A stretch of 64,000 nt of DNA from Lineus longissimus. Lineage: Eukaryota; Nemertea; Pilidiophora; Heteronemertea; Lineidae. The stretch spans positions 5,954,001-6,018,000 of the forward strand of contig NC_088312.1 of the NCBI RefSeq assembly GCF_910592395.1, written 5' to 3'. The translations under genes and the position numbers were made by a program. Under the pieces are notes generated by a model. That model was not told the origin of the DNA. It searched no databases and saw only the letters and a list, made by a program, of their open reading frames with translations. Below, piece after piece: positions 50,101-63,300 of this stretch (the stretch's first letter is position 1; every line of letters starts with the position of its first letter).

Positions 50101-53100
50101 GGTGAGAGATTAAGTGCAAGCGTTTTATGCTGTAAAAAGTTGCTTTGAATTGAATTCTTAACTTCGTCTTTTGACTTTGAACATATGCATTCATCGGTTG
50201 TTTTGATGAATTGAAAGGTGAAGAAAAAAGATGACGGTTAAGTCAGAAGTAGACCATGATATAACAATGTCATTTTGATATAAAATGTCCGATTATTGTT
50301 GGGATGTCTTCTTGTTAATGTTCTGGTATAAATTGGTCGATCTAGAGAAGTCGTAGAAACGCTTGGCAACCAAACTTGAAAAGGAATCTCACAGGTGTCA
50401 GAAAAGCACCCACAACAAGTTTGAAACAAATTACTCGGTGAAGATGATGGAATTCCATTCTTAAAATCGGAAGTAAATCGTTTTCAAATCGAACAAAAAA
50501 GACTACAAAAGGGCAGAGGAATCTTGAGTCATGACTTCGATAAGTCTGTAATTAGGAAAATAATGAAACACTTCAAGAAGAATGAGGCTATTTACGCCAT
50601 ATGTCACCCAAAGGAAGAGTCGACAAAAAGTAATGATCGGTCCTTGTCATCCTTTTCTTAAAGAGAGAAAGAATTGCGTCAGAACTTGACAACAGTATTG
50701 ACCAAACAAAAAAATAACTTTCTGGAGATATCTCATGAGTGCCCATTCTGCATTCCTGTGGTATTCAAGACATGTCTAAGCCGACAAATGAAGCAATACT
50801 TAATTGACTCCTTTCATTTACTTTGATTGCTTTCACTGCTTTCATTTGAAACCGCCATTTTCGCGTCATATGACATCACGATTTGCGTCATGTGGCAGAG
50901 GATATCGTCTGATCTTTTCATGAAGACAAATATTGTGTGTCACTTGTCAGAGTTTGCTATTTTGGCTGGGATTGGGATATTCGAAAATATTTTGCCATTG
51001 GTAACTAATCCTTGATGACTAAGCTCTCTTGTATTCTGTTGGGCCCTTTACTACCGAAAAATGATTTCGCGGAAAGGAACATATTATCGTCACATTTACA
51101 CATGCGCAATTACCTGATCGTAAAAACGATGATAAAAAGTACGATGTTTGAAAAGTGGGTAATTGCTGACAAGAAAACGATTGTCGATCCAATTAAATTG
51201 TTTGTTATCGTGTATAAGAGGTTAAAAGTTTACAAGAATAGAGTGGTAAATGAATTTAATTTGCCCATGCTCGAGTAAGCGAACCGACGAGAAAAAAACC
51301 CGAAACAATCAAACTTTAAGGGTAAACATAAGTGCCGGGAGGCATGAAGTTGCAGTACTTTTATAATATTCGAGTATACCTTTCAGTTAGAACAGAATTA
51401 TGATTCCACCGATTCGATTATTAATTATGCTCCGAATGCAAACCCGAAGCTTCAGTTGTTCAATGTACCAACTACTCTCCTCATTGCCTTTAGTGCCATC
51501 CAAATTCATAAACACCCTTACCGTCTTTATTCATTCCTGCTTCTACACACTTTTTTAACCGGCATGCTCGGCATTGATTCCGATGTGTCTTGTCTACTGG
51601 GCATGCGCCCTGACCTCGTGATTTGCAAACGTACTGTCGATTCCGTCGAATTGAGCGCTGAAGGAGAATGCAAAATTAATGAGCAGATTGTCCAGATTAA
51701 GAGCTTGATATCGCAAAGAAAGATTACTTCACTAGCGGCAACTTTAGTACTTTAACAAATATATTTCAAGACCTTTAGACGAATACACTGCGACAGATCA
51801 GTGGAATTGACAATCAACATGACGACAGAGACATGCTGATTTTAAATAAAATAAAATTTGTTAGAAAATAAGTCAGTTATTGAAATATTCCAATTGATAA
51901 GTTGCTGTGGTCAAAGAATTGCCTCTGTGACTTAATATATACACCATTTGATTATAGTTGCACGATGAATAAAACATCCCTGACACTTGAACGGTAAGCA
52001 TTGCTATAATCGTCACTCGCTGTGACAAAGTGTGTAATTTTCAAATTCCTTGAGATTGGCTTTCAGTTATTCGGAACTAATGTAACGCATTCGCTGAAAC
52101 TTACCTTGAAGAATCCTGCACATCTGAAATTAGCAAGAGAAATAATGTTACAGGGTGGGGTGAACAATTAGTTTACTTTATGACAGGAATAATGCCACAG
52201 TCGCAGAGTAACAATACAGTTGCATTAAAAGGTGTTATTACGCTAAGATTCCCACACTTACGAGAAATTCTCACATTTTATTTTCGACTAAAATTCATGC
52301 AGGCATGTAAATCGCTACGATATTGGACCAATTAGCGCATATTAAGCCCATCGGAATGTTGGTTGGAGGAAGGGAGTACAACCAGACCCAACCCATGGTT
52401 CCTGAGCGACTTTCCCCCGGGGTCAGAGCGCGGCAATATTGTCAGCAGATTATGAATATGGTGTTGGATTGCGCGTGATGATGTCATGGAGATTGCAGCG
52501 GCCATATTGGAGGAGCGGTTCCCAGCTGTGGAAGACAGTTCACGACAGAACAAACATCCTCCCCCAAATAACGAAGTCAGGACCAGAACATTATCAATTG
52601 TCCACGGAACCCTACCTCATCATTACACCTTACGTAAGCACCCCTAAGGACCTTGCTGGTATGTCCCTAATTATATTTGACGGTAACTTTGTGCTTGGCT
52701 ATTAGCGGACGCGTATTCACCCAGGTTTAACGTGTTGATTTTAGCTGGAACCCTGCAGAGATTCGCCTCCAACTGTGTGGCTTTTTGCACCGATGCTAAA
52801 ACGATCTTGTCAAAAGGCATTGGGTAGTTAATCGGGACCTTAGCTATCGCAACTCAGTAACCTAATAGGCGTAATGATGCTGCGATATTCAATGTTATCG
52901 GTGAAGTTCTATGACTCGTTTTATCTCGAGCTTGAAGGGAATCTGTCACCGACTTTGTGCCAGCTACCAGGTGTTGAACGCACCATGCCCTGTTAAACCG
53001 CTTATAACCAATTTAAGCAATTTACATAAATTTGGATAAGAAGAAGGCGTGAAGGGGCAACAAATTATGAGATGAATTCATGGACGTGTTGGACGTCACT

Positions 53101-56100
53101 TGAATCTAAGATATAAGGTTAAGTTTTGACACTACACGAAAAGGCTATTCTATTACAATTTGAGGTATTTGAAGGTTACACTGGTGTCGGGTTAGGACAG
53201 AGGAGGTGTTGGGTTACTACATGGGGGATTATGACTTCAATGAATCTGACAAATGCTTCGAGCACTTATGCTGATGACATTTGGATATTTCATCCGGATT
53301 TAGAAATCATACCTTGAATAATCTGAAGCTGGTAAAAAGATTTCCCAAATATTTGTTCTCCTCCCAACAACCCTTTCGTTTTTGCACAGTCAAGAGACCT
53401 TTTCCTGTACAACTGATTCCTATTACTCCAACTCAACAAGTTTATACAGGTGTTGCAAGAAGAAGATATAGTGGTTACACTGGTATGCCGTAAGGGTCCA
53501 TCCTATTGTAAAAGTTAGTGTCGTCACTTAAGATTTGAGTGTCATCAGCAAATAGTTCGAGACATATTATGCAATTTTCGGGATGCCTCTCTATGGCCGT
53601 TTCCAAGTGCGCTTCAGACAAGACGTAAACGTGGATAAATCATGTAATTAATTTCAAGGAATGATAATTGAATTGGCATAGCTTTTGAGAAACATCGATT
53701 GTAAGGTAAACCTTTGATTTTGTGGTATGTTGGTCATTTAACAATAAAATGGCTGCATTATCATTGTCCGCCGGTCATCGTCATCGTTTTAAGCTCCGGT
53801 CACACAACGTTACCAGGACGATACCATACCGACGATCACGTCTACATGTACGTAATGACAATGTCTGACTTGACATATCATTACAGACACCTTTGCGATT
53901 AGTTCACTTCTGAACTAGAGAACACCGGTGAAGCATAAAAACGACTTCAGATTGGCTAATGCGACCGGAAGTCACATGAGCCACATTGGTCCTACTGTAT
54001 GGTTTCATTGGCCTTTGTAGTATTTACTTACCCATCACATGCATATATTCCATAATGTTTTCCCGATGAGTGATCTTGGCATACCACACATGGTATGTCC
54101 ATAAGTATGCGACCTGAAGGAAGAAGAGTCAACAATGAAAGATTGCCGATGCAACAGATTGAGAAAAACAAGTGATGCCAACTTTTGCGAAACTTTCTGT
54201 ACTGTTGCTGGACTATACCACATTGTATCTAATTTAATTATTTTTTTGTGCTAATTCTTGAACATAACTCTTTTTGCGATATTTAATCCCTTTGTCTTTG
54301 CTATTTTATTAATAAACTACTGAAATAATCTGAGCGCAGAGTATGGGCAAACTAATGAATATGAAGTTATGTAAGTTTATTTCTCAGAACATGCTCACAT
54401 TTAAAAAATGATCTCCCATTGCAAAGTGTCATGATATTAATCACCGCGCCGCGACTTCCGCCCACTCATCATGTATTCATCCGCGGTGCGCCACTAACCC
54501 TTCCCGCTGCGCCGCGCATGACCCGATCACTTATGAACCGATGCAGAGTTACCGCAATGATTAATTCCTTGTCGCACTTTAATTGTTATGAGAGATTGAT
54601 TTGATGTAATATTGATAACCGCATGCTGGGAGACATGGATCGGACGCAGACGTTTGCCTCATCAATACAACGTCTGCTTCCATTGGTGTATCAACAGATC
54701 GCAAACATAATATTAGAATGCTGATTGGAGTTAGCAAGAAATGAAAAAAAAACTTAAAATAATTTATGAAATTGTGCTGAAGCGCAAAGATAAACAGCTT
54801 CCAATCGTCTGTTGTTGACATTGGGGATTCTAATTTGACAAATTTATTGATTGTCCAATGAGAGCACATCATTTTTTTACCCGGGCCAAACCATTGATAG
54901 CCCATGGTAAAACATTTATCTCAGTGACAGGGTCTATGATGGAAATGTTTCATTGTGAATTGGCCTAGATTTCGGAACGATATCAGCATCTGCCTAGAGA
55001 TGATAATCAATAAGAATATCATCAATTATAACATATTGTTATAACCGAGACTTGTTGCTGTCCAACGTTATGGTCATAAATAAGAATATGGACAATGTGA
55101 TGAGAAGACACAAAACTCGACCACGCTAGGCTTATTACCTGGCTACTAAGCTTTAAGACTCGGATCAATAATCAGACAATATGAAATTGTAACTATCAGC
55201 TGGATGGCCCAACCGGATTAAACAGAGTCTACTAAATCAATCTATTAACAATGAATAATGTTGTGACAACAGGGACTGCCGGATGCGATGACGGGCCTAT
55301 CGCGCCCTGGCGCGTTTACAACCCTTTAATTAAAGTTAACTGATAAATCGTGGCTAGTTTGTCAGAAGCAACATGTTACGTTCCCACCGTCGCTTTTGTC
55401 TCTCGAACTTTCCATTATCCGAGCAGACGATGAGACTTTTGTTGAACGAGAGTTTTGTTTACGATTCGGATTGTTGATCAATGGTGAAAACAGATGTCCA
55501 CTTTAAGAAGAATAATAAAAGTCGCTGTCGTCTGGTCATGTTTCTGATATGTCGGGAAAATACTTGACAATGACAGTTGTCAATACCATGCTGCCTATAT
55601 TCCTAACATCCTTTAGATCTTGAGGGAAGCCTGGTGAAAAAGGGTCCTGACATCTCAGTTCTTGGAACCGGCAGTCTGTAGGAATATGATTTCACCAGTA
55701 AAATCACTGTATCTTGTCCTTAAGAGAACATGCTTTTTTGACCAATGACAAAGCGCTCGAAGTGTGAATAAAGATGGACAGCAAGTGTTTTTACAATGTA
55801 GGTCATAATGTGGACAAACGTCACTCGACCGACAGTCAAATACATGAATCCAATTATAAAAACAATTGGTAGAACTTATCAAAATGGTCGCTAGATGAAA
55901 ACTGGCCAATCGAGTTTCTTAATTTTGATCATTTGAGAAGGATTGATCCACCTTTTTTGATTAAATCATCATAATTTTCTCAAATTTGTCCTTGGATTGC
56001 GATTGGAGTCATGGAGTATGTTGCTGGGTTCTTTCTCAATGTTGACGTACACTTTTAGGGTAAATAAAGAAAAGGTTTTCCAAGTGAGCAGGCATATAAC

Positions 56101-59100
56101 AACAGTATACCTTAGAGCCAGGATTATCCTCGATCGTGCATCATGTAAACCTCCCAAATGAAATGTTCAACAATATAACTGGACAATCATCATTTGAAAT
56201 GAAGTATTAATGTTATAAAGCAACAAAACGGTCAATCATTTACATGGGTTTAACTCCATACGACTATTATTGTAAAGTCGTGTTCTGAAAAGCAATTTTC
56301 TATTAACTTTTTAACCCGAGTTTAAGAAAAAGCAACTTTGTATACACTCTTTGAATTTTCTAAAGTCTTAAATGAGATTAATAGGAATTGAACTTGCGAC
56401 TCCTTTGATTTCTTAAAGTTAAGGAGCCGTAATCACCAATTAAAATCTCTTGTGCAACATCTAATCAATCGGCATATGTATTATTAGTTAGTATTACTGC
56501 CAGGTATAAATACAGAAAAGGGCCTAAGCAGTCCAATAAAAGCCCTAACGAGGATAAGATCTTTGTTGAACTTTTTCCTGTCAAAGTCCACACCTGTACT
56601 AAAAGGGCGCCCAGCTTTTCCCTCGCTTTACAACCCACTTGACCAAAGCTTAATTATTCATTTTATTTTAATACGGTTCTAACTCTACTAAAACGAGTTG
56701 TTCAAAGCTTGAAAAAGTCATTCTAAATCTTTAGGGATTAGGAATTTAATGCGATATGTAGCTTAGACTTGACATGATGTTACCACACCGATTGGGACTT
56801 GACCACGAAACTAATCAACCAGAAAAATAGGTGTTTAACTTGCATTAGCTTGAAGTCTAGACCCCCGAAAGAAAAATCACCATTTTCATAAGTTTGGACC
56901 TGTTTTTGATTTATTTTGCAAAATTAAAGATTCAAGTAATGGATTTGGCAAATGAAGTGCTATCCGACTTCCTTCGTAACTACTAAATTATCTCTACAAA
57001 AACTATCTGGAGCTGTTTGGGAGGACCAAAAACAGATGATAAGTCCATCTAAACATTGCTCAGCTTGGGCGAATGGGCAACCGTATCTAAATTTGATACT
57101 GGTCCTAGTAAGTATAGGAAAATGGACATCAACTCAGATTATATGTGGATTTGAAAGCAGAAAGTCAGTAAATGCCAAAAGAAAAAACAACGGGTAGTAA
57201 AAAACATTCTAATGCGCTGGAATGCGATTTGGGATCGATCAGCCACGCTGCTTTAACGATAGTGGCAGCGTTGACTCTATAGTCGTCCACTTGGAAAGAA
57301 TCGCCAAAACTAAGCCAAGAAAATTATTCCAGTATAGTTAACCAGTGAATGATAGGTGTCAATAAGGCTTCTGATCTAATATTACTTGGGGTGATTGTTT
57401 ATGATATTACTTGAGGTGATTGTTTATAAGGTATAAGTCTTCGAAACAAATTGAGCATATTAAACGTGCAATGGTGCGAGATCTCGCTGATTCTCCAGGG
57501 TTACGCTTTCCCTACGTTAGTTTAGAATAAAACCAAAGCCAACATACATGGTATTTGGTGGTCAGTTGGAAGGTCAGCCGGTAAAACAAGCTAAAGTTAC
57601 GCGTATACACTTAATAAAGTATTGCTTTCTCAGTCTGGGAAAAGTCGATCATATCAACAGATAAGTCAATAAGATTATTGATGTCCGATTCTGTGGGCGT
57701 CCTAAGGAATGCAAGCCTTACACTGGCTACAAATACTTTCTTCATCTCGTGTTATAAACCGGAAAATCCAACTTATATTTTGTTTGCTACATTTTCAAGA
57801 CGAAATGGTAAACGAAAAGGGAAATATGAGTTGAGGTTTGTCAAATCTTCGCCAAAGGATAAGAAATGACCTTGTTGATTTCTTCTTGTTGATTTCTCTA
57901 AGAAATCACTGAGTCACATGCATGAAGTATCATAAAGGAATAAACATAAATGTTTGACAGGAAATATTACGATCTTTTGAACAAAAAATCTACCTTTCAA
58001 TGATATATTTATGTTTATTCCTTTGTGGTATTTGGTTTAGAACGTATACGCAAACATACGTGGCAGTTTTCTATGCATTCTCGACCTCTCTATACAACCA
58101 CACCGTGAGAATCTAATTGGGATCAACAAGTTTACCAAATGACACATTTTCTGTCATCTAACAAAACACAGGTAAACAACAAACTTGACTATTTGGGGAA
58201 TAAGCCTTGGTGTTACATGATATATTAAAAAGAAGACCTCTTAACTTTTTCCCATGGCAGACAAGGCTTCTTTGTTGATTTAAATCGTGGTAAAATTTCA
58301 CAAAAGGGGAAGTTAGTTTAGTGACTTTTTAATACGAACGACACTGGGGTCAAAAATAGCTCGAAGGAATAAACGACAGGATAATAGAACAAGTTAAATT
58401 TGAACCAGTTTGGGATTAAAATGAACAAATAAATTTCTGGTGACCACGAGCAATTCTTTTGTGGTCAAATGAAAACGAACATGATTCGAATTGGCGGTTT
58501 TAAATCGTTGCATAGCTCTTGTTGTTTGATTACGTCACTTCCCCTCCGGATAGCAGACAGTATTTAGTTCCATTGCCACAGGCATTTGATAAAGCTGTCT
58601 GCCCAAACGCTCTAACTAACTTTATGACTTCAGCTTACTTCATGTTCCTCATTCATCGGGCTATAATGGGCTATTTCAGGAAACATGACGTAATGGCTTT
58701 CAGCCAATGAAAAACATGGTTAGATTCTGCCCGTCTTTTGTCAACAAAGATTAATTGTTAAAATGAAGTCCCATTCAAAATGTGTAAAATCACCAGACAT
58801 ATCATCTTAAATCGGATACATAGCCAATGGTGTAATTCGAGGATGTCTCTTGAAAGCTCTCCAAATCCCTGTGTTTGCTCATCGCTTGACATTTGTTTGG
58901 CTTCTCAATTGCCTGTGGCAAGCCATTTGTTGGGACTGATGCCCATGGAAACATACTCCCGGGGTTTGTAAAGTCAATGGCATGGGAAAAGCGAAACTAA
59001 AGACAGATTTTCCATTGGTCATTTAAATAATGAGTAGGAATGTAGTCATTCCCACCACACGTCATTGTGCTCTTCTGATATTTCTCCCACAAACGCATTA

Positions 59101-60316
59101 GAATGGATGAAACAATGGAGATAGCTTGACCAAGGGGGTGGCACTTGGTTGCGTCCTGGACTATTTGATGTGTTAAATTACCCAACCCCGTCCTGGCTAT
59201 CCCTGCATCGAGTCATTTCTGACAGATTTAACAATGATTTCGAATTCAACTCACCGCGTAGTAAACCCAGTCACCCCCTAACCTTTCAGAAAAGTCAACA
59301 TTGCGCACCTCCGTAAGACAAAGGAGGCAAATAATGTCTAATTGACGTTGAGGTATTACGCTTGCCTCGGGTTAAACATTGTTAAACCGACCTTGTACAA
59401 ATCAAGCCAGATTTTTAGGAGCGGAGTCTGTTTTGGATTTGTAGGTAAGGTGCTCTCCAGCACACGCCTTGCGAGAGAATTGCGTCCGCTGTTATTGCCA
59501 AACAATACAAAATGATAGCGTCCTTCAATTTTACGACTTAAAACCACCTGAAAACCACATGACTACGAGGAGCGTATTCTAATTCGTATTTTACGACTCC
59601 GCGACTTTCAACAGGCACGCCGTGTACTTTTTGGATGGTATAGTTCGAATACGTGTGTAAACCGCAAGCGTTGACCCGGGATATTTGCCCGCGCGTCGCT
59701 GATGGGGGCATATTGTAACTCTTGTCAATCTATATCACTGCCAGAAGCATCGGGAGCCATTTAAGATGAATTTAAATAGCGACTAGTACATTATCATATC
59801 ATGTATCTCAGCGCTATTGTTTTCTTTTACCGTCAAATCACAAGTCTACATGGGTGACTCGGATCCCGAGAGCTCACTCCATGAGACAATAAACACCACA
59901 TTGTTCCCATATAAGAATCATAGACTTTCGAAACATTTCAGTCTCTCACAACACCTTAGGCTAATTGATCTTGCACCTTAAAATACTAGAATAATGCGCT
60001 AACAGAGAGACTTTGCCTAAAGTCTATACTTTCCCAGGCGCGGTATTATTTTGTCAATCTTTCGCCTCGTTTTACACCGAAGTATAACATATCTGCAAAC
60101 AATTACCACTATAGCAAAATCGGCTCGGCAATTAGTAGTCACAAAGTGAAATCAAATCGCTCGGATTCGTAACATAGTTTTACCATTTTGGCCTCTGTCG
60201 CCTGTTGACATTGGTGTCATCTTACTGGGGTGAGAGGTATGGGAGAAAGGAAGGGGACCCAAGTTATGGAATACACAGTTGCTAGGCTCGGCCGATGAGA
60301 GAGCGAACGCTACCAT
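37918..60316 (-). CDS. NR2E1: Tailless / TLX-type orphan nuclear receptor (NR2E1), complete, 8 coding exons
   Basis: Exons: 60316-60226 (tentative), 54113-54032, 52123-52105, 51657-51522, 39979-39726, 39329-39098, 38649-38500, 38186-37918. Together they encode 1,233 nt and 410 residues, close to vertebrate TLX (about 385) and fly Tailless (about 450). The C4 zinc-finger DNA-binding domain spans about residues 39-110, with P-box CDGCAG as in fly Tailless. The T/A-box [15 protein letters not shown] points to NR2E1 rather than NR2E3. A Thr/Ser-rich hinge ends in QPTPK. The ligand-binding domain (195-410) has [37 protein letters not shown] and [14 protein letters not shown], and ends in helix-12 region DMFKSSDF. 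Tailless receptors are nuclear repressors that act in anterior/brain patterning and neural stem cells. All phases agree. The gene spans 22 kb, with an 11.5-kb intron between the DNA-binding domain and the hinge. Confidence 0.93.
38500..38649 (-). CDS. NR2E1: Tailless exon 7: ligand-binding domain middle
   Basis: Acceptor ttcgtttcag and donor gtaaga. It encodes [18 protein letters not shown], then [20 protein letters not shown] and [10 protein letters not shown]. Both junctions are phase 1. Confidence 0.95.
39098..39329 (-). CDS. NR2E1: Tailless exon 6: ligand-binding domain helices 1-5
   Basis: Acceptor cttttttccag and donor gtaggt. It encodes [20 protein letters not shown], then [20 protein letters not shown] and [14 protein letters not shown], ending in GPLLAAA. 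These are the co-regulator-groove signature helices. Confidence 0.97.
39726..39979 (-). CDS. NR2E1: Tailless exon 5: T/A-box and hinge
   Basis: Acceptor ttacag and donor gtaagg. It completes the Ala of NKDA and continues [20 protein letters not shown], then a hinge with [16 protein letters not shown], a Thr/Ser/Gly run, and AICQPTPK. The start is the NR2E1-specific extension of the DNA-binding domain. Confidence 0.95.
39980..51521. other. 11.5-kb intron of the tailless gene
   Basis: No exon of another gene was recognised on either strand. It holds a perfect-stem hairpin (49239-49291), a GC-rich patch with CTCCGC...GCGGAG symmetry near 44774-44796, and short unsupported open frames. Introns of this size in developmental regulators often hold enhancers, but none was identified. 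Confidence 0.5.
49239..49291. other. Hairpin with 16-bp perfect arms (possible pre-miRNA)
   Basis: AAGCACTGAGAACTAA at 49239-49254 is exactly complementary to 49276-49291, with a 21-base loop. Partial pairing continues outward (caactg / gaattg). Stem and loop sizes are within the pre-miRNA range, but no known miRNA sequence was recognised. A decayed transposon hairpin is the alternative. Confidence 0.35.
51522..51657 (-). CDS. NR2E1: Tailless exon 4: second zinc finger
   Basis: Acceptor tctccttcag and donor gtaagg. It encodes [13 protein letters not shown], then [13 protein letters not shown] and [16 protein letters not shown]. All four finger-2 cysteines are present. CRACRLKKC is the family signature. 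Confidence 0.97.
52105..52123 (-). CDS. NR2E1: Tailless exon 3: 19-nt microexon with the P-box
   Basis: Acceptor atttcag, then A TGT GCA GGA TTC TTC AAG, then donor gtaag. It completes Gly-58 and encodes CAGFFK, which includes the last cysteine of finger 1 and the DNA-reading helix. Skipping it would shift the frame and destroy the DNA-binding domain. The K|R junction after it is a classic nuclear-receptor intron position. Confidence 0.9.
54032..54113 (-). CDS. NR2E1: Tailless exon 2: first zinc finger
   Basis: Acceptor ccttcag and donor gtaagt. It encodes [18 protein letters not shown] then HYGIYACD plus two bases of Gly. It supplies three of the four cysteines of finger 1; the fourth is in the next microexon. 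CVVCQDHSS resembles the fly sequence (DHSS) more than the vertebrate one (DRSS). Confidence 0.95.
57379..57428. repeat. 25-bp direct tandem duplication
   Basis: Two adjacent copies of atattacttg(g/a)ggtgattg plus tttat, differing at two positions. Confidence 0.7.
57934..58024. repeat. Inverted repeat, 18-bp arms
   Basis: AAAGGAATAAACATAAAT at 57934-57951 is exactly complementary to 58007-58024, with a 55-bp spacer. Likely a MITE remnant. Confidence 0.6.
60226..60316 (-). CDS. NR2E1: Tentative first coding exon of the tailless gene
   Basis: Thirty codons from an ATG with G at -3 and G at +4, ending ...SHTSHP plus one base (A), followed by the donor gtaaga. Joining to the exon at 54113 gives A|GT, hence SRIL. 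This fits the SRIL found before the first zinc finger in fly and vertebrate family members. The residues themselves are not conserved enough to prove it. An out-of-frame ATG lies a few bases upstream. The alternative is an unseen exon, or a start at the in-frame ATG in the next exon (RILM). Confidence 0.5.
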
Positions 60317-63300
60317 ATCTCATGGGTTTCAAATGCACAAATTGATTTACCAAGACAAAAACATGTATTAGTATAAATTCGTTTCGGTTTTTGATTTCGA
60401 TATGTTACGCGTCATGAGGCGTTAAAGAATAATGAGTATTTTTAACATTGGAAAAGCCCCATTTTTTGCTAAAGAGCTTAATATAAAAGTATTCTTCAAA
60501 TGACAATCTTTGGAAGCACGCATGCTAATGCAACTTGGCGGCCCAGCCTAAATTCCCGCAAATTCTCCTGGCCATTTCTTAGCCAATCAAAAGGTGTTTT
60601 ACAGCGGCGATGGTTCAACCCCTGTACTGAGTATCGACATGTCCATCCCAAAGAAATGTGTATAAATATAAATGTGGGCTCATTTTGTCAGCCTCGGCGG
60701 ACTAAACAGGCATGAACGTGACCAAGGGATCAGAGAAAAAATCTCTAAAACTATGGATACATATATTTCACATTTTCTTCAGATGACGTTGCATTTGATG
60801 ATTCATTGATAGTGATTATAACAAAAACCCAACAGATCACATACCGCAGATTTGTATTCAGTTCAGGTGCTATACAGATAACGGTGACACAATGGTGGGT
60901 TTGATGCCCAGCTGGCCAGTTCCCATGAGAGATGGGCATGAAGGGCATCATCAACAGGTCGCAGAATGGTGAGGAATATCGATCGGAATTAGGAAGAAGA
61001 GGTTGTTGGGTGTCTCAAGTACTCTTAAATCAGTTAATTTGAGATCCACCAGATTTTAGTCTGACAATCAGTGCGTTATATTTTTGTTGTGGGCATCTTA
61101 AGTGCATATTTATACCAGATTTGAGTCTGAACTTATTTTTCGAAGTCTCAACAAGTCGTCAGTTATCGATTGGACACTGAAACTGTTGGTTGCTGGGGAT
61201 ATGTGGCCACCTGAGAACAGTAAGTTGTATCTAGTTATTAGGATAGTATGCAAATACATGTAGTTTTATTGCAGTCCAGCCACAGATGTCTTCTTTGATT
61301 TATCCTCAATCGCAATTAATTTAAATTTACGTCAAACATCGAAAAAATATATTGAGGTGTTTTAATAATAAAAAGGAAAGGATGTATTATATATTGACAT
61401 ATTCAAAAACATGTTGATTTGCATGTTTTATGGTTACCTCACACGTGGCAGGTTATTGCGAAATGATACCGCAAGCGCATGGTATTATTTGTTCTCAGCT
61501 TATCGCCTCCTCTGAGCTGTGTACCAAAGGAAAGCGAGGAGTATCCAAACATCCAATGTACATGGCAACAAGTTGAAATGGACAATCAATCATTCCATTT
61601 AACTTAAATTACCAATATCGCTTCCTGAATGAGGCTGGAACACGTCAGATTATGTTCCATGTTTGAATTGTCAATTCGCAATCGATTTTATGCGGTGACA
61701 ATTTCACATCGTGACTTGGACTGATAATAGGCAGGATTTGCAAGCCTTAAGAACGGCGAAGTACAATTTACGAAGGCCAGTGGTGTCATCATGTCCTGAA
61801 CGAACTCATTTAAACGACACTCGTAATTCGGAATCAGGGATCTCATAAAAATAACATCTCAATCGAGGTCAACGAAACCGAAGGTAGTCCCTTTTGGATT
61901 AAAAGAGCACAAGACACTCCAGCTTCCACCATTCAAGAGTACTTGGCCCGATACCTGCGACCACGAAGACTTGTAAAATCACCGGCGAAATCAGCGGCAA
62001 ACTTCAGTACGTCTCCTCTTCATGTCAGCAACAATCTCAACGATGTCACTAACTCCGCAATATGGCAACTTACAGCATCTTGACCTGATTTCAAAGGACC
62101 ACACCATACATACCATCCCATCACATGGTTGTGAAGTCATCAATGTATATCGTGTACAATTCGTACAGAAATGCATTGATGATTTGGGTCAGCTTGCATG
62201 GAATTGGATTTCGTTACAACGACCTCAGCTGTACCCCCTTCAGATGGCCATTTGGACACTCTTTCCACTCAGGCCTAGATTCGTGTTTGACATTACACGG
62301 TTTAATATGACTATAAAATTGTGATATGTCATGCAGTCAATGGTCCTTCTTACTGCCTTCTACGGCCAGTCACTTTGGTGAAATTTTCAAAACGGTGACA
62401 AGAGCTCTCTCAGTTCGCCCCTACCACCTACAGTGTCAAGCATTTTGTCAAGTAGTGAGTTTCAAGTTGATGGTGTGTTGTCAATGTTTACCTCTATGGT
62501 GTCCTACAATACTCAGAAGGCCTCTTCTTTAACTATTACATAGGAAAGCACAGCCAATGGAGCATTCAATATCGTGTGGAGGTGTTAATGAAAAAAACCC
62601 AACACAACTTCCCCGTTTGGCTAAAAATGCATGTCAACAGTGCTTACAGCAAAGCTGTCTGTTTGCGAGGAACTTTACAATTGCCAAAAATTAAGATATT
62701 CGAATAACGTCCCATTTTCAAGTATAACCGCAAAAATATGTAAGGCGAGCCTGTGAACTTGATAAGAGTCATCATGTATATATTCCACCAAATAAAAGAT
62801 GTAAAAATTTATGAGATTATAGTCTCATACACGTATAGATGTCTGATGATATAATTGTGAAGTCCATGATGATAATACATGTACATTGTATTTTAGAAAA
62901 CCTCTCAGTAACAGGCGGCACGACACGGTGCATAATCAATTAAAGTTCCGCGGTACATGCATTTTAATCAAAATTAATATATAACGTCCAGTGGCTAAAA
63001 CTAGATTATTTTTTTGTGTGATTCGTACATTTAACTGTCTCACTTTCTAAGTGAACCACCGATAGGTTGATGATAAGAAGGCTTTTTTTTATTGGCAAGA
63101 CAGCCCGAGGGTAAAAGTGACGGCAAATCGGTGACTAACGATAAAATATTTCCTTGCCATATGAATTATGAGTAATGATTATTTTAAAATTGATAGCGGA
63201 TGTTATCTTTCGAGTTTACAGCGTAGGTGGTGGGCAAGATTGGTCATAATCGCCAGGGGTCCGATGACATAGTGAACCAATAGCAAAAGAGCCTACCAAA

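Larger units (their letters stand above)
54114..60225. other. Intron of the tailless gene (if the first exon is right)
   Basis: No other exon was recognised. Contents: a 25-bp direct duplication at 57379-57428 and an inverted repeat at 57934-58024. Confidence 0.45.
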
